Shown here one piece after another: positions 33,638-44,446 of a DNA stretch of 64,000 bases. The position numbers were made by a program, and so were the translations under genes. The notes under the pieces are model-generated. The model saw only the letters and a program-made list of their open reading frames with translations, had not been told where the DNA came from and did not search any database. Every line of letters begins with the position of its first letter. Position 1 is the stretch's first letter. Source of the stretch: Lepturacanthus savala (Eukaryota; Chordata; Actinopteri; Scombriformes; Trichiuridae); assembly GCA_030544235.1 (NCBI GenBank), contig CM060467.1:3098001-3162000 (forward strand), written 5' to 3'.

Positions 33638-33744
33638 CTGTGTTCCCCTGACAGTTGCCATGGCGACAGCCTCCGCTTGATCAGCCCTCCATTCACGGAG
33701 TGACACTCGAATGACCACTTCACGGATCAGTGAAACGCACCCAT
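33638..33744 (-). CDS. Candidate internal exon (unidentified gene) or conserved element with X-box
   Basis: On the minus strand CCTTCCTGTATTTTCCATCCAG precedes a 107-base segment ended by CACAG|GTAAGG, a near-consensus donor. After two bases that complete an incoming codon, 35 codons are open, including VIRVSLREWRADQAEAVAMA. Incoming phase 1, outgoing phase 0, matching the start of the 29.7-kb candidate. No family is recognised. The segment also carries GTTGCCATGGCGAC at 33654-33667, one base off the RFX-type X-box palindrome. Regulatory DNA is therefore a serious alternative to coding. Confidence 0.3.
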
Positions 33745-34014
33745 CTGGATGGAAAATACAGGAAGGTCTAATAGTAATAATAACCATCATCACACAGCCT
33801 CTAATCAGCTTAAACTCTGAAAAAGTTTCAGTTGCGTGAGATCGATCCACAGTGATTTTAATAAAAATGTATAATGTATTAAAAAAGGCTGCATCACTAT
33901 TGTTGAACTGAGAGAAAATATTGTCACACTTTACATCATCAGCCGCTTCGCAGCATCAAAACCACTTAAATGTTTTAGTTTTTTTGTGTTCCGCTTACTT
34001 GTTCTCTCAAAACA

Positions 34015-34255
34015 GATGTAGAAATATCCACTTTTTATTTAGAAATGTGCTTTATTTTGAAAATTTAACGCTGTTTCAAGCTCGACTTCCTCTCTAGTTT
34101 GATCTCTCTTCAGCTTTGACGAATTTGCTCTCGATTTGATTCCAGCATATTAATGTCAAATTTGTATCAAGATAAACACAGATATGTAGAAATGTGCTTT
34201 TCTTATTTAGAAATTTGTCTTATTTTGAAAATTCAACACTGCTTCAGTGTGAATA
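34015..34255. repeat. Copies 3 and 4 of the ~165-bp repeat
   Basis: TTTATTTTGAAAATTTAACG, TTTGACGAATTTGCTCTCGA and AACACAGATATGTAGAAATG match 32430-32765. The last copy is partial. Confidence 0.75.
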
Positions 34256-35195
34256 AATCAGGAAATTCCACAGCTGGAAATGTCAGGTTGATTTTCTCTT
34301 ATAGTCGTTAACAGATGTCAGGAGAAACTCCACCTGTTGCAAGGATGTGCAGATTTTTGTTAATTTTTTTTAGTCTCTGCACTGATTTACTGTCAATTTA
34401 CTGAAATTATCAGCAGATCGGCCTTAAACGTGTGATATTGATGCTCAGAATAAATTACAAGGTCTGAATTTTGTAGAATAAATGTCATATGATAACATGA
34501 CCTTTGAGGAAAAGGTTTTGGGCAGATTTTATTCACTGGAGATGTAATCTGAATGATTTCAGTCTACTTTCATATATGTGGATGTAATTTCTGTAGAATT
34601 AACACTAAATGATAGATTTATCAGTATTTGTGTGTAGATAACTGATGATTCTAAAGTGATTCCTGCTCTTGCAGCTTTTTATTCAGTTTGACCAGATGAC
34701 AGATCAGAGTTTAACGAGACTTCAGTTCTCTAATTGGATAAAATCAACCAATCAGCATCACTAATGAGAACAGACAGAATTAGGATCTAATTATCTCTGA
34801 TGGACACAATTATATCCACCTGTATCACAGGAAAAAACAGTATGATGTTATATAGGATCAGGTTTGTATTTTCTGGTCTAAAGGAAGATATTTCTGGAAG
34901 TGTTGGCTTTTCAAACTGAGAAAATAATCCACTCATATCCAGGATCCCTGAATCTATTTTATAAACATAGACAAGAGGGAAATAATCAGTCAGATGTTGA
35001 ACTGAATAAAACACATTTCGATAAATATGTTCAGTATATCTGTCGCTAACTGTTCTACAGTTAAATTATAGTTAATATGCAGTGGTTAAATACATAATCT
35101 GGTCTGTAAAGTTTTTTTTTTTCAGGATGAACAGGAATCAGATGATCTTCTGTCTGGAATCATGAGAAAAATCCAATTTAACTTCTTGTTCATGT
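34256..35195. other. AT-rich unique sequence
   Basis: A 75-codon reverse frame at 34787-35014 lacks splice context and recognisable features. Nothing else seen. Confidence 0.35.
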
Positions 35196-35204
35196 TAAAG
35201 ATTA

Positions 35205-35375
35205 AGTTTAGCAAGTAAATATTCACTTTAAACCACATTCCATCTGTTTCCTGTATATTTTATTTCTTGTACATTGTTATACTTCCTGTATATTACTATA
35301 TGTCCTGCATATTATATATGTGATCTATTATATTTCCTGTATATTATTGTGCTTCCTGCATATTAGAGGTTTTAT
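35205..35375 (+). repeat. GTTTAGCAA...TTTCCTGTATATTA dispersed repeat, copy 2
   Basis: GTTTAGCAAGTAAATATTCA, CCACATTCCATCTGTTTCCT and six TTCCTGTATATTA-like units. The unit itself forms a degenerate 15-bp tandem array. Confidence 0.75.
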
Positions 35376-35784
35376 TTTCCCAGTGTAGGATGAGTTTATT
35401 CTATTTACAAGGCTGCAAATGAATGTAGGACTTTAACTATGAATAATGGGAAAAGGAGCTAAATAATAAATAATCTGGTTGAACAGGCATCATCAGCATC
35501 ATTAAACAGGTCAGATACCTGCTGCAGTTTAGATAATTAAAGCATCAGTGAAAGTTTGTGGATGTTAAAGACTATTTTAAGGATTTTCTGCAATAAAATA
35601 ATAAACTTTAGAACAAAAACTCAGATATCAACCTGTTTCACCTCTGAAACACCTCTGAAGCTTTTTTTTTTAACTGTATTTGCTTTTATGATTAATAAAA
35701 ACATCAGTTTAATGTTGTTAGACAATTTTAGACACTTTGGGTGGATAAGTAGCAAAATATATTAGATTATACAATATATGAGAG

Positions 35785-36065
35785 TATTAGAACTGCAAAT
35801 GATGAATATTCTGATAGTGAATTAATCTATTGATTATTGAAATGATTAAGTGATTAGTAGTTTGCTTCATAAAATGGTGTAAAATATGGATGTTGTGTTT
35901 CCAAAGCTGACAGTCAACAGTCCACAACCCAAAGATCATCAGTTTATTATTATAGAGACTAAAGAAACCAGGAAATAATCAGAGAAGAGAAGCTGGAACC
36001 AGAGAATTTGGACATTTTCTTCCTAAAAAATGACTAATCAATTAATTAATAATTAAAATATTTGT
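35785..36065 (-). mobile_element. GCTGCAAC-ended element, reverse orientation
   Basis: Starts ATTAGAACTGCAAATGATGA and contains ACAACCCAAAGATCATCAGT, AGAAGCTGGAACCAGAGAAT and TTTGGACATTTTCTTCC. Near full length. Confidence 0.75.
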
Positions 36066-36159
36066 TTATACTGTGATATTTAACGGTTGCAGCAGCTGCT
36101 GCTGTAGCTCTGTGTGGTTTTCATACTTCATACAACAAACTGCTTTTCCTTCCTATTTC

Positions 36160-36360
36160 AGCCGTGTATCACAAAATAGATTTTATAATTCATGACTTCA
36201 AATTGCTCTGGCTCTTCATCCAGCTTCGGGCTCCATGGTTACATCGAGTTCTGCTGCGTGATAATGTGACACCTTCCACTCCGAGGGCTTTTTAGCAGTA
36301 ATCGGCCCGTATCGATTATAAATATCATGAAACGTGGAGATGAGGAGAGAATCTGTGATT
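36160..36360. promoter_or_regulatory. Possible conserved non-coding block
   Basis: Repeat-free mixed-composition sequence with CpGs (ATCGGCCCGTATCGATTATA). No coding frame. It lies directly upstream of a large minisatellite. Confidence 0.2.
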
Positions 36361-36458
36361 TAACAGCAGCAGAACTCGTCTAACAGATACTGAAACTCAC
36401 AGATACTGAAACTCACAGATATTCTCTGCTCAGCTCGATGCATGGCGGCTGTTGATGT

Positions 36459-37525
36459 AGCTCTGGATGTGCTGTATCTGTGGTATATCTGGTGTATTTA
36501 TGCTGTAAATGTTGTGTATCTGATATAACTGTGGCGTATCTGCTGTATCTGTGGTATATCTGGTGTATTTATGCTGTAAATGTTGTGTATCTGATATAAC
36601 TGTGGCGTATCTGCTGTATCTGTGGTATATCTAGTGTATCTGTGGTCTCTGGTGTATCTATGGTGTAGCTGTTGTATCTGTGGTCTCTCTGGTGTAGCTG
36701 GGGTGCATCTGCTGTATCTATAGTGTATCTGGTGAATATGTGGTGTATCTGGCACAGCTGTGGTGTAGCTTTGGCGTATCTAGTGTATCTGGTTGATCTG
36801 TGGTGTAGCTGTGGTCTCTCTGGTGTAGCTGGGGTGTGGTGCATCTGCTGTATCTATAGTGTATCTGGTGAATATGTGGTGTATCCGTGGTGTATCTGGC
36901 ACAGCCATGGTGTAGCTTTGGCGTATCTAGTGTAGCTGGTGATCTGTGGTGTATTTGTGGTATATCAGTGGTGTAACTGTGGTGTATCTGGTTTATCTGT
37001 GGTGTATGTTTTATCTGTGGTGTATCTGGTCTATCTGTGGTGTATGTTTTATCTGTGGTGTATCTGGTCTATCTGTGGTGCATGTTTTATCTGTGGTGTA
37101 TCTGGTCTATCTGTGGTGTATTTAGTATATATGTGGTGTAGTTGTTTATCTCTGGTGTATCTGGCTGAGCTGTGGCGTATCTGGTTTATGTCTGGTGTAG
37201 TTTTGGTGTATTTGTGGCATATCTGGTATGTATCTGCGGCGTATCTGTTTCATATCTGTGGTGTATTTGTGGTATATCAGTGGTGTAACTGTGGTGTATC
37301 TGGTTTATATGTGGTGTATGTTTTATCTGTGGCGTATCCGTGGTGTATCTGGTCTATCTGTGGTGTATCTAGTGTATCTGTGGTGTAGCTGTTGTGTATA
37401 TCTAGTGCATCTTGTGTATCTGGCTGAGCTGTGGTGTATCTGGTGTAGCTTTGGTGTATTTGTGGCATATCTGTTTCATATCTGTGGTGTATCTGGTGTA
37501 TCTGTGGCGTATCTGGCATATCCTG
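36459..37525. repeat. GTGTATCTGTGGTGTATCTG minisatellite, ~1.1 kb
   Basis: Degenerate 9-12-bp units around GTGTATCTG/TGTGGTGTA. Longer blocks are duplicated, for example a ~75-bp tandem pair at about 36471-36620 and a ~100-bp block shared by 36945-37070 and 37250-37375. Frames of 85-149 codons on both strands are artefacts of the periodicity. Confidence 0.95.
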
Positions 37526-37734
37526 CAGAGCTGGACAGCAGTAATGGACTGTGACTGGACTTTTTTCTCTCCTGCCTTCAGGCCAGTGACTCATGTTTAG
37601 TTGAAGTCTAACTCGTCCTCCCAGGACCTTTCAGTCAGATTCAGCCTTGTCCCCCTTCAGCATTCTGTTCATGTCGTCCATCGGTCTTCAGCTTCACAGA
37701 ATCCATGAGTCCAGAGGCCTCGGTTCTGTATTTT

Positions 37735-38215
37735 AACCTGTTAAAACCTGTTAAAATAAACAACCTCCTGATCCACGTTCAGTATTGAGTTTTATCCATG
37801 AATCACATGAGGAAACCTCAGCTCCACACTAAATAAAATGAGGACAGGGGCGTTTTACAGTGAAGGAGACATGACGTCTTCTGACTCAGTCACTAATAAT
37901 TACTTATATATCAGTAAATAAAGTGGTGCATCATACAGAGAAATCTGTGTAGTTCCCTTATTAATTTGTTTATATATACAAAAACAGTAAATTATGTTAA
38001 AGTAATTACCGTAAATTCTCTAATAGAGGTCCAAGCATTATTATTCATCAGTTTTCCTGCTCTAAATGATAATAAATCTGTAATTTATACAAACACAAAG
38101 GTTATTGGACTTAAACCTGGGATCAAAATAAATCTACAACATGTGAGGTGACTACAGAAGAGTCAGAATCAATTTATGTTGCTGTTATAGAGCAAATATA
38201 CTTAGAATATTTCAA
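37735..38215. repeat. Composite dispersed repeat, several modules
   Basis: Module C (TCAGTATTGAGTTTTATCCA, CCTCAGCTCCACACTAAATA) is followed by the module around GTAAATTCTCTAATAGAGG and AAAGTGGTGCATCAT. Module D follows (AGTTTTCCTGCTCTAAATGA ... ACATGTGAGGTGACTACAGA). The same modules recur at 38.77-39.66, 46.5-47.4 and 49.0-51.0 kb in different orders and orientations. Confidence 0.7.
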
Positions 38216-38769
38216 ATAAGAATCTAAAATTGTGATCATATAAACATACTTTATTTAAATCAGAAAAAATAAGCTAAAAACACAAAGCAAAGGTTAATGA
38301 TTAATAAGATTAGTCTATAAAATGATAGAAATCACACTGCAGATCATTCTAGAACAGGAAGAATATATTCTATAAGATGTTTAAAAAGGAGATTATTATG
38401 TTTTTCTTCTTTTTTCTGATTATTTTCCTTTCTATATATTTTTTTCTGCACGTTACTTTTTTAGCAAATTTCTTTTTCTGCTGCACATGTTGCACTGACT
38501 TGTTTGGTGGGAAAAAAAAGTGATAATAATAATAATGAGAAACTAAAATCTTTACCTTTTAAAGCTAAAACCCTACAGCTACTGCTGTCTTTCTACTCGT
38601 TATTAGTTTTTTTGGTCCATTTCTGTCCTGTAACTCCACAGCCTGCCATCTTTTTCAAGTAGTTACCGACTGTTCTGTGAAAAAGCAGAACAAGCACAAA
38701 CTATATATGAAACACATTCTTATCACATGAAAAAGATGAAGAACTTCAAACTTTTCTCAGACTTTACGT

Positions 38770-39665
38770 CCAGTTTTCTGAGGTTGTTCTCATACTTTAA
38801 ATCAAACAATGTCCTCCATCGTTAAAGTGCAGCTTCACAGGAAACTAGACCTCGTAATAATCTTTACTGCTTTCTAACACAATAAAAAATAAAGGTCATT
38901 AACCTGTTAAAATCCAGGTTCAGCATTGAGTTTTCTTCATAAACCACAGTAGAAAACCTCAGCTCCAACATTAAATAAAGTATTTTATCTGTAGTAAAAC
39001 ACAATGTTACTGTTCCAGCATCAATATATATCATCAATATCCACATCATCTATACAATAAGACAATAGTTTAATATAATATCAGTAGTAGAGACTATTTA
39101 GATATTTAATTTAGATTTGAGCTGTTTGTGTGATTATTTAATTGTCTCCTTTTTAAACATCTTATAGAATATATTCATGTTCTGGAATGATCCTCAGTGT
39201 GATTTATATGATTTTATGGACTATTAATTGAACTTTGAACTCTTTGCACTGCAGATAATTTGGTTGATTTCATTTTTTCATTTTTTCCTGATTTTCGTCA
39301 GTTTGGTCTGGTTTTAGGTTTCAAATAAAGTATTTTTGTCTGTAGTAAAACACAATTTTATATATTTTTTTCCAATATTCTAACTATAGATAGCAACATA
39401 AATAGATTCTGGCTCTTCTGTAGCCACCTCACATGTAGATTTATTTTGTATTAGTATTTAAATATATCATTAATCAATAAATATTACGTTTTAGCATGTG
39501 AAGAGTTAACAACTAGAAAAAATATCCCTTTAAGGTTCATTTAGAACAGATAAGAATATTATTAATTTGTGAATTGTATCTCTGATATTATACATTAATG
39601 GTGATTATTGATAGTCTAAAGCTGATGTTTTACATTAATATTGATCATTAATAATCTATAGCTTC
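38770..39665 (-). repeat. Composite dispersed repeat, reverse copy ending in two 40-bp satellite monomers
   Basis: Module C (GGTTCAGCATTGAGTTTTCT, CTCAGCTCCAACATTAAATA) is followed by reversed module D (CTCTTCTGTAGCCACCTCAC). Two diverged reversed monomers of the 40-bp satellite close it (about 39590-39662, TGGTGATTATTGATAGTCTA). This shows the satellite unit as a low-copy internal part of the element. Confidence 0.65.
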
Positions 39666-39669
39666 TTGA

Positions 39670-40725
39670 TTTTACTCTCAAATCGCACCAGATGGTATTT
39701 GACAGGCTGAGAAGCCTGAAGAAGCCGAGTAGGAAGTCGTTCTGTGTTGTAAAGTGACAGCGACTCACGTTGCTGTAGTTATTTTTATCTGTTAAAATCC
39801 TCCAACAAACAGGTGATGGAGGAAAAAACAAAACAAGCTACAACATGAAAAAGAAAATAAAACAAATGTGGCTGACAAGACAATAAGTGAATATGAGCAG
39901 CGACTTTCATCTGAGCAGGAAAAGCTTTATGGTGCTGAGACGTCTGCTGCTGTCAGGAAGAAGGTTAATGAAAGGTGAAGGAACAGGATGATTCCTGCAG
40001 GTACAACTCAGGCTTTATGAAGGAACTTTGTCCCATTTTTAGTGGAAACAGGAAACAGTCAGCTGCGGTGAATTTAAAGTAAAGATGTCGACATGATACG
40101 AGTCAAACAGGCGAATTCTGCTCTGAAACATGAAGCAGGAGGAACAAATAACAGCAGCTACATATAAAAATGTGTGAAATTAATTAAAAAATGACTTATA
40201 AATGGGTCATGTGGTGTAACCAGATAGTTTAACTCACTGAAATTAGATTTTAAAAGATTTAAAAATGCATGCTATCAACAAGTTTTATACTCTAGGTCCA
40301 TTATATATTATTTCAGGTCAAAAAAACAGACAAAATCATAGTTTGAAAGAAAAAAAATCAATTGCACTTTTAAATAACAAGAAACAGACATGAACTCAAA
40401 ATGCACATTTAAATAGACCTGATTAATGCTTCTTAAAACTGTATTTTAAAAGTTTTTGACTCTCATTTTGCCAAACATGATTTGCCACTGAACCAAATAT
40501 TATTTCCTACATTAAGTACTAAACATCTGAGATGATTCCATGAATAAAAGCATCAGATTTGTTCTTTCAGAAAATAGAAAGAAAGAAAGATAAGATTATA
40601 AGCAGTGATAAACAGTTTAGGGAAAAATGAATCCAGAATTGTCCATTTAATGTCAGTCAGTATTTGATTAAGACGTCATTTGCAGCCATTTTGACATTAA
40701 AGGCTAAATGTGACTATCTGAAGTT
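39670..40725. other. Unique AT-rich sequence
   Basis: Short GAAA run near 40570-40590. No coding frame or known repeat recognised. Confidence 0.35.
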
Positions 40726-40729
40726 AACA

Positions 40730-41120
40730 TTGTTGATATCAACGTTTTTCTGACTGGTCGTAATTACATTTTAAATAGTTGCATCTTTTATTAAAGATAT
40801 CTGTAACATAGGAAACAACCTATAGGGATAATAACTGTATTTCAGACTTTAGGCAGAATAAAAGTCATTTTACAATTATATAAACAATTATAAATAATTA
40901 GATTCTAACTAAGAGGAACCAAAGTTCCAGATATCTCCAATTTCACTTCAAGATATCTATAACTAGATAGATGATGTCTACAATTATATTTTAACTAGTC
41001 ATAATTCAGATATAGATATCTACAAGTTGATTTTGACCAGTAGAAACTTCATTTCAAATATTCTGAAAAGGGACATGTCCAAAAAATAACGTCAGATATC
41101 CACAACTACAATCGACATAA
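40730..41120. repeat. Degenerate GATATCT-containing repeat
   Basis: GATATC words recur every 40-60 bases with TTTTAACTAGTCATAATTCA-like spacers. Related words occur at 42055-42110 (ATATTCTGAAAAGGGGCAT). An old tandem or dispersed repeat. Confidence 0.5.
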
Positions 41121-41289
41121 TATAAAAACATATATATATATGATACTAATGATGCCTGAGTACTGTAGTAGTTTATAGTATTATAGTATTTAATTTGTAG
41201 TGTTTGACATCTGTATTTCCACCTTTACTTTACCAAAGGATCAGTGGTAAAACTGATGTAGAAAAACAAAAAGTGAGAACAAACACTCT

Positions 41290-41680
41290 TCAAATATCCT
41301 TTGTTCTTTATCTCTTTGCTTCCAGGAGTCTTTGTTTGTTCCCGACTATAATATCATTTGTTGTTTGAATAATTGTTGAATTGTTGGGGGCATGAAAGTC
41401 TTCTTTGTACGTCGGGAAGATTTTTTCTTTTCTAAAATAATCTCAAACGAGACAGAACCATTAAACATTGTTTGCCGTGGAAATTAATCAGGCTTTTGTT
41501 TATCGAGAGAACATCTCGCTGTAATGTCTTATTCTCTTTGAAATAACGAACTGCAACAAGATGAAAACAAGTTAATTTCTTAATCCGTTCCCCGTTTCAC
41601 ATTAGCCGGTTTTACCCTGGAGTATCAGCAACTTTTCTCTGCTCACATCCCACTAAACAACAAAACTATGTCTCAGACTT
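41290..41680. promoter_or_regulatory. Possible conserved non-coding block
   Basis: Repeat-free sequence with GTTTGCCGTGGAAATTAATC, TTATCGAGAGAACATCTCGC (short inverted repeat CGAGA...TCTCG) and CATTAGCCGGTTTTACCC. No coding frame. Conservation untested. Confidence 0.2.
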
Positions 41681-41799
41681 TCTGTTTCCTGTTGACTGTG
41701 GAAGAACTGAATCAAATGTTCAGTGAGCTAAAAATACACACAGCTGCAGCCATGTTAACATTAAAATGTCACTACTCCAATGTTCTTTATGTTAAAGTG

Positions 41800-41995
41800 T
41801 ACGTTTAGCAAGTAAAAACCACATTTCATCTGTTCCTATATATTATATTTCCTGTCTATTACTGTATTTCCTGCATATATTTCTTTTGCTTCCTGTATAT
41901 TACTATATTTAGATAATGGTTATATTATCTAATAGATATAATACCACGTCCTACATGTATGAAAAATATACAATCAGATAAAATCAGTGTTTAAA
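41800..41995 (+). repeat. GTTTAGCAA...TTTCCTGTATATTA dispersed repeat, copy 3
   Basis: GTACGTTTAGCAAGTAAAAA, ACATTTCATCTGTTCCTATA and CAATCAGATAAAATCAGTGT, in the same order as copy 1. Confidence 0.75.
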
Positions 41996-42009
41996 CAGAT
42001 AAATATAGG

Positions 42010-42740
42010 AGTGAAGTGACTTATGAGTAATGAACTGATAATAATAAAACACAGATATTCTGAAAAGGGGCATCCATATATCTATAATTATAATGGAAAT
42101 TATGTATGTATATATAATAACAGACAAAATGTGGTAAAATGCATGTCTAAATGTGTGTTTAAGGATTTTGCGCTGGTCTTAAAGTACTGATTCTGGTCTT
42201 TGACAGACTGATTAAATTTAATTTAAATTAAATCCACACAAACCTGTAGATTCCTGCCAGTGAATCATATTTATTCATGAATCTAAAACCACGTTGATTA
42301 TTCCTGTAAAATCATCTGATATCTGACATGTTTGTTCATGTCAGTGACGGAAGCAGCAGAAACTGCTGTAAACTCAGAGTTTATGGGATTAAAACAACAT
42401 ATAAAATGATATTAAATCCTCCTGAGCTGTAGACGCCAGTAGAATCAGATTGAATGGACCAACTTTTCCTTTAATCAAGTTTTTTATCAATTTCAAAATC
42501 AAAACTTTTCTCCATTTGCTGCTTAACCTCTAGTTTAAAAACAGATTCCATGTTTTATATATAATAAATATCATCCTAAATGCTACAGTAATTAAAACTT
42601 CAGATCGTCCCTTTAGTGAATGTGTTTTATTCATATTTAATAATAATTTATCAGGTAAATGTTTCTGTTCCTGCTGCAGCTGTTGTTGGTTTTTACATCA
42701 GAACAAATTCAGCCTCATTAGCAGCTTCTCAGGGAACAAA
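42010..42740. other. AT-rich unique sequence
   Basis: No feature recognised beyond the short GATATCT-family fragment near 42060. Confidence 0.35.
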
Positions 42741-42747
42741 AACTGCT

Positions 42748-43412
42748 TGTGTTGTAGTATTGTAGTATTATATAGTGTAGTATTATAGTATTATACTATT
42801 GTAGTATTGTGATATTGTAGTATTATAATATTGTAGTATCATGCAGTAAACAGTATTGTAGTATTATAGTATTGTAGTATTATAATGTAGTAGTGCAGTA
42901 TTGTGTATTATGGTATTGTATATTGTAGTATTATAATATTGTATATTGTAGTATCAGGTCTACTATCATACAGTAAACAGTATTGTAGTATTATAAAATT
43001 GTAGTATTGAATACTGTAGTGTTATAATGTAGTATTGCAGTATTGTGTATTGTAATATTGTAGTATTATAACATTGTAGTATTGTGTATTGTAGTATTAT
43101 GGCAGTATTGTGTATTGTAGTATTGCTGTATTATAGTATTATATATTGTAGTATTGTGGTATTGTAATATGTTGTATTATTGTACATTGTAGTATTATAA
43201 TGTAGTATTGTGGTATTGTATATTGTATTATAATATTGTAGTATCATGCAGTAAACAGTATTGTAGTATTATAATGTAGTAGTGCAGTATTGTGTATTAT
43301 GGTATTGTATATTGTAGTATCAGGTCTAGTATCATGCAGTAAACAGTATTGTGTATTGTAATATTGTAGTATTATAATATTGTAGTATTATGGCAGTATT
43401 GTGTATTATAGT
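42748..43412. repeat. TATTGTAGTAT minisatellite
   Basis: Units of 5-12 bases (TATTGTAG, TATTATAG) over ~665 bases. A longer block, ATCATGCAGTAAACAGTATT, recurs at about 42838, 42966, 43242 and 43331, giving higher-order structure. Confidence 0.95.
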
Positions 43413-43419
43413 GTGTGTG

Positions 43420-43432
<13 letters not shown>

Positions 43433-43466
<34 letters not shown>

Positions 43467-43555
43467 CAAATGATTGAAAGCTTAATGACCTTCGAGGCTT
43501 GAATAAAGGTTTGAATGAAGGAGCGAGTGAGTTTTGATTCATTTTTAAATCATGT
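43433..43555 (-). repeat. (TA)15 with shared ~100-bp flank
   Basis: The reverse complement of the 32850-33002 arrangement: TATTGCAAATGATTGAAAGC, TTCGAGGCTTGAATAAAGGT and GAGTTTTGATTCATTTTTAA. A TTAA-type element fragment follows directly. Confidence 0.8.
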
Positions 43556-43561
43556 GACATG

Positions 43562-43748
43562 TGAGACAGTGATGCTCACATGTCAAATGTCCATGAGCAA
43601 TAGGGATATCCTGGTCATGTGACCTCATAAATGGCATGTCCTTCAAAATAAAAGCCCCCTTTAGACACCTAACTGTAAAAACATAGATTTTATATCACAT
43701 CTTTTTTAGAAAACTGAAAATAATCGTCACTATATAATGGAGGGTTAA
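43562..43748 (-). mobile_element. TTAA-type element, right part, copy 5
   Basis: GTGAGACAGTGATGCTCACA, the conserved core at 43569-43661, ACATAGATTTTATATCACAT, and the right terminus TATAATGGAGGG at 43744 followed by TTAA (43745-43748). The left half is missing, replaced by the TA-flank repeat. Confidence 0.75.
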
Positions 43749-44059
43749 CATCTTTTTTCACATCCATGTTAATTCTAGTTTCAGCTGCTGTTTGAGGAAT
43801 TTCAAGCTGCTGCTTTTTTCCAAGAATCTTCTCATCCGATTCGAGAACCGTCGGCCCAGTCAGGAGGAGAACTAATAAGGAAAAGGCCTTATGAATTATT
43901 GATTTTGATGCCCCCCCCACCCCTCACCCCTCCTTTTAGATCCAGATTCCCCTTGAAATCCAACAGCTTTTGCTGGTCTCTGTGAGATCAGCAGCTCCTC
44001 AACAGAAAAGGAGCCATGGATGTTCCAGAGAGAGAAAGAGAAACCAATTAGAGTCAGCA

Positions 44060-44135
44060 TGGTGTCCCCCAGACCCCCTTAGACCCCCCTTAGACCCCCT
44101 CAGACCCCAACAAGACCCCCTCCAACCCCCATCAT
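44060..44135 (-). other. G-quadruplex-prone tract (minus strand)
   Basis: Seven runs of four to six C on the plus strand at 44066-44070, 44074-44078, 44084-44089, 44095-44099, 44105-44108, 44116-44120 and 44126-44130, with spacers of 3-7 bases. The minus strand therefore fits an intramolecular G4. Units are roughly the 10-base AGACCCCCTT. Confidence 0.85.
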
Positions 44136-44139
44136 CCTT

Positions 44140-44440
44140 TAACTCCGTTGGTAAGAGTCAAATCTTTCCCTGATTCTCTGTGGATTCAGCTGCTGATCTC
44201 CGGCTGAGGGTCTGGATCTTTCTTCCCGGTTTGCTGTGGTCCAGCTCTCAGACCCCCAGAGACCACTAAAGACCACCAGAGACCTCCTCAGAGGTCAGTC
44301 CTCCTCCTCCTCCTCTGGTCTGACAGTTTGTGGTGAGACCAGAGAGTTTGTTATAGAGGATTTAAGAAAAAAAACAAAACACAGAACCGAGAGCTGCTAA
44401 CGAGTCTCGTTGTGAATTCTACTAACATGAAGCGTGTTTG
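44140..44440. other. GC-richer unique sequence
   Basis: CAGACCCCCAGAGACCACTA-type short repeats and CTC triplets. No gene recognised. Confidence 0.35.
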
Positions 44441-44446
44441 ACATGT

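Noticed and set aside
36498..37600. Overlapping frames of 62-149 codons on both strands
   Set aside because: Products of the GTGTATCTG array; repeats in three frames on opposite strands.
43690..43920. 76-codon reverse frame
   Set aside because: Starts beside a C-rich run and ends inside a TTAA-type element fragment.
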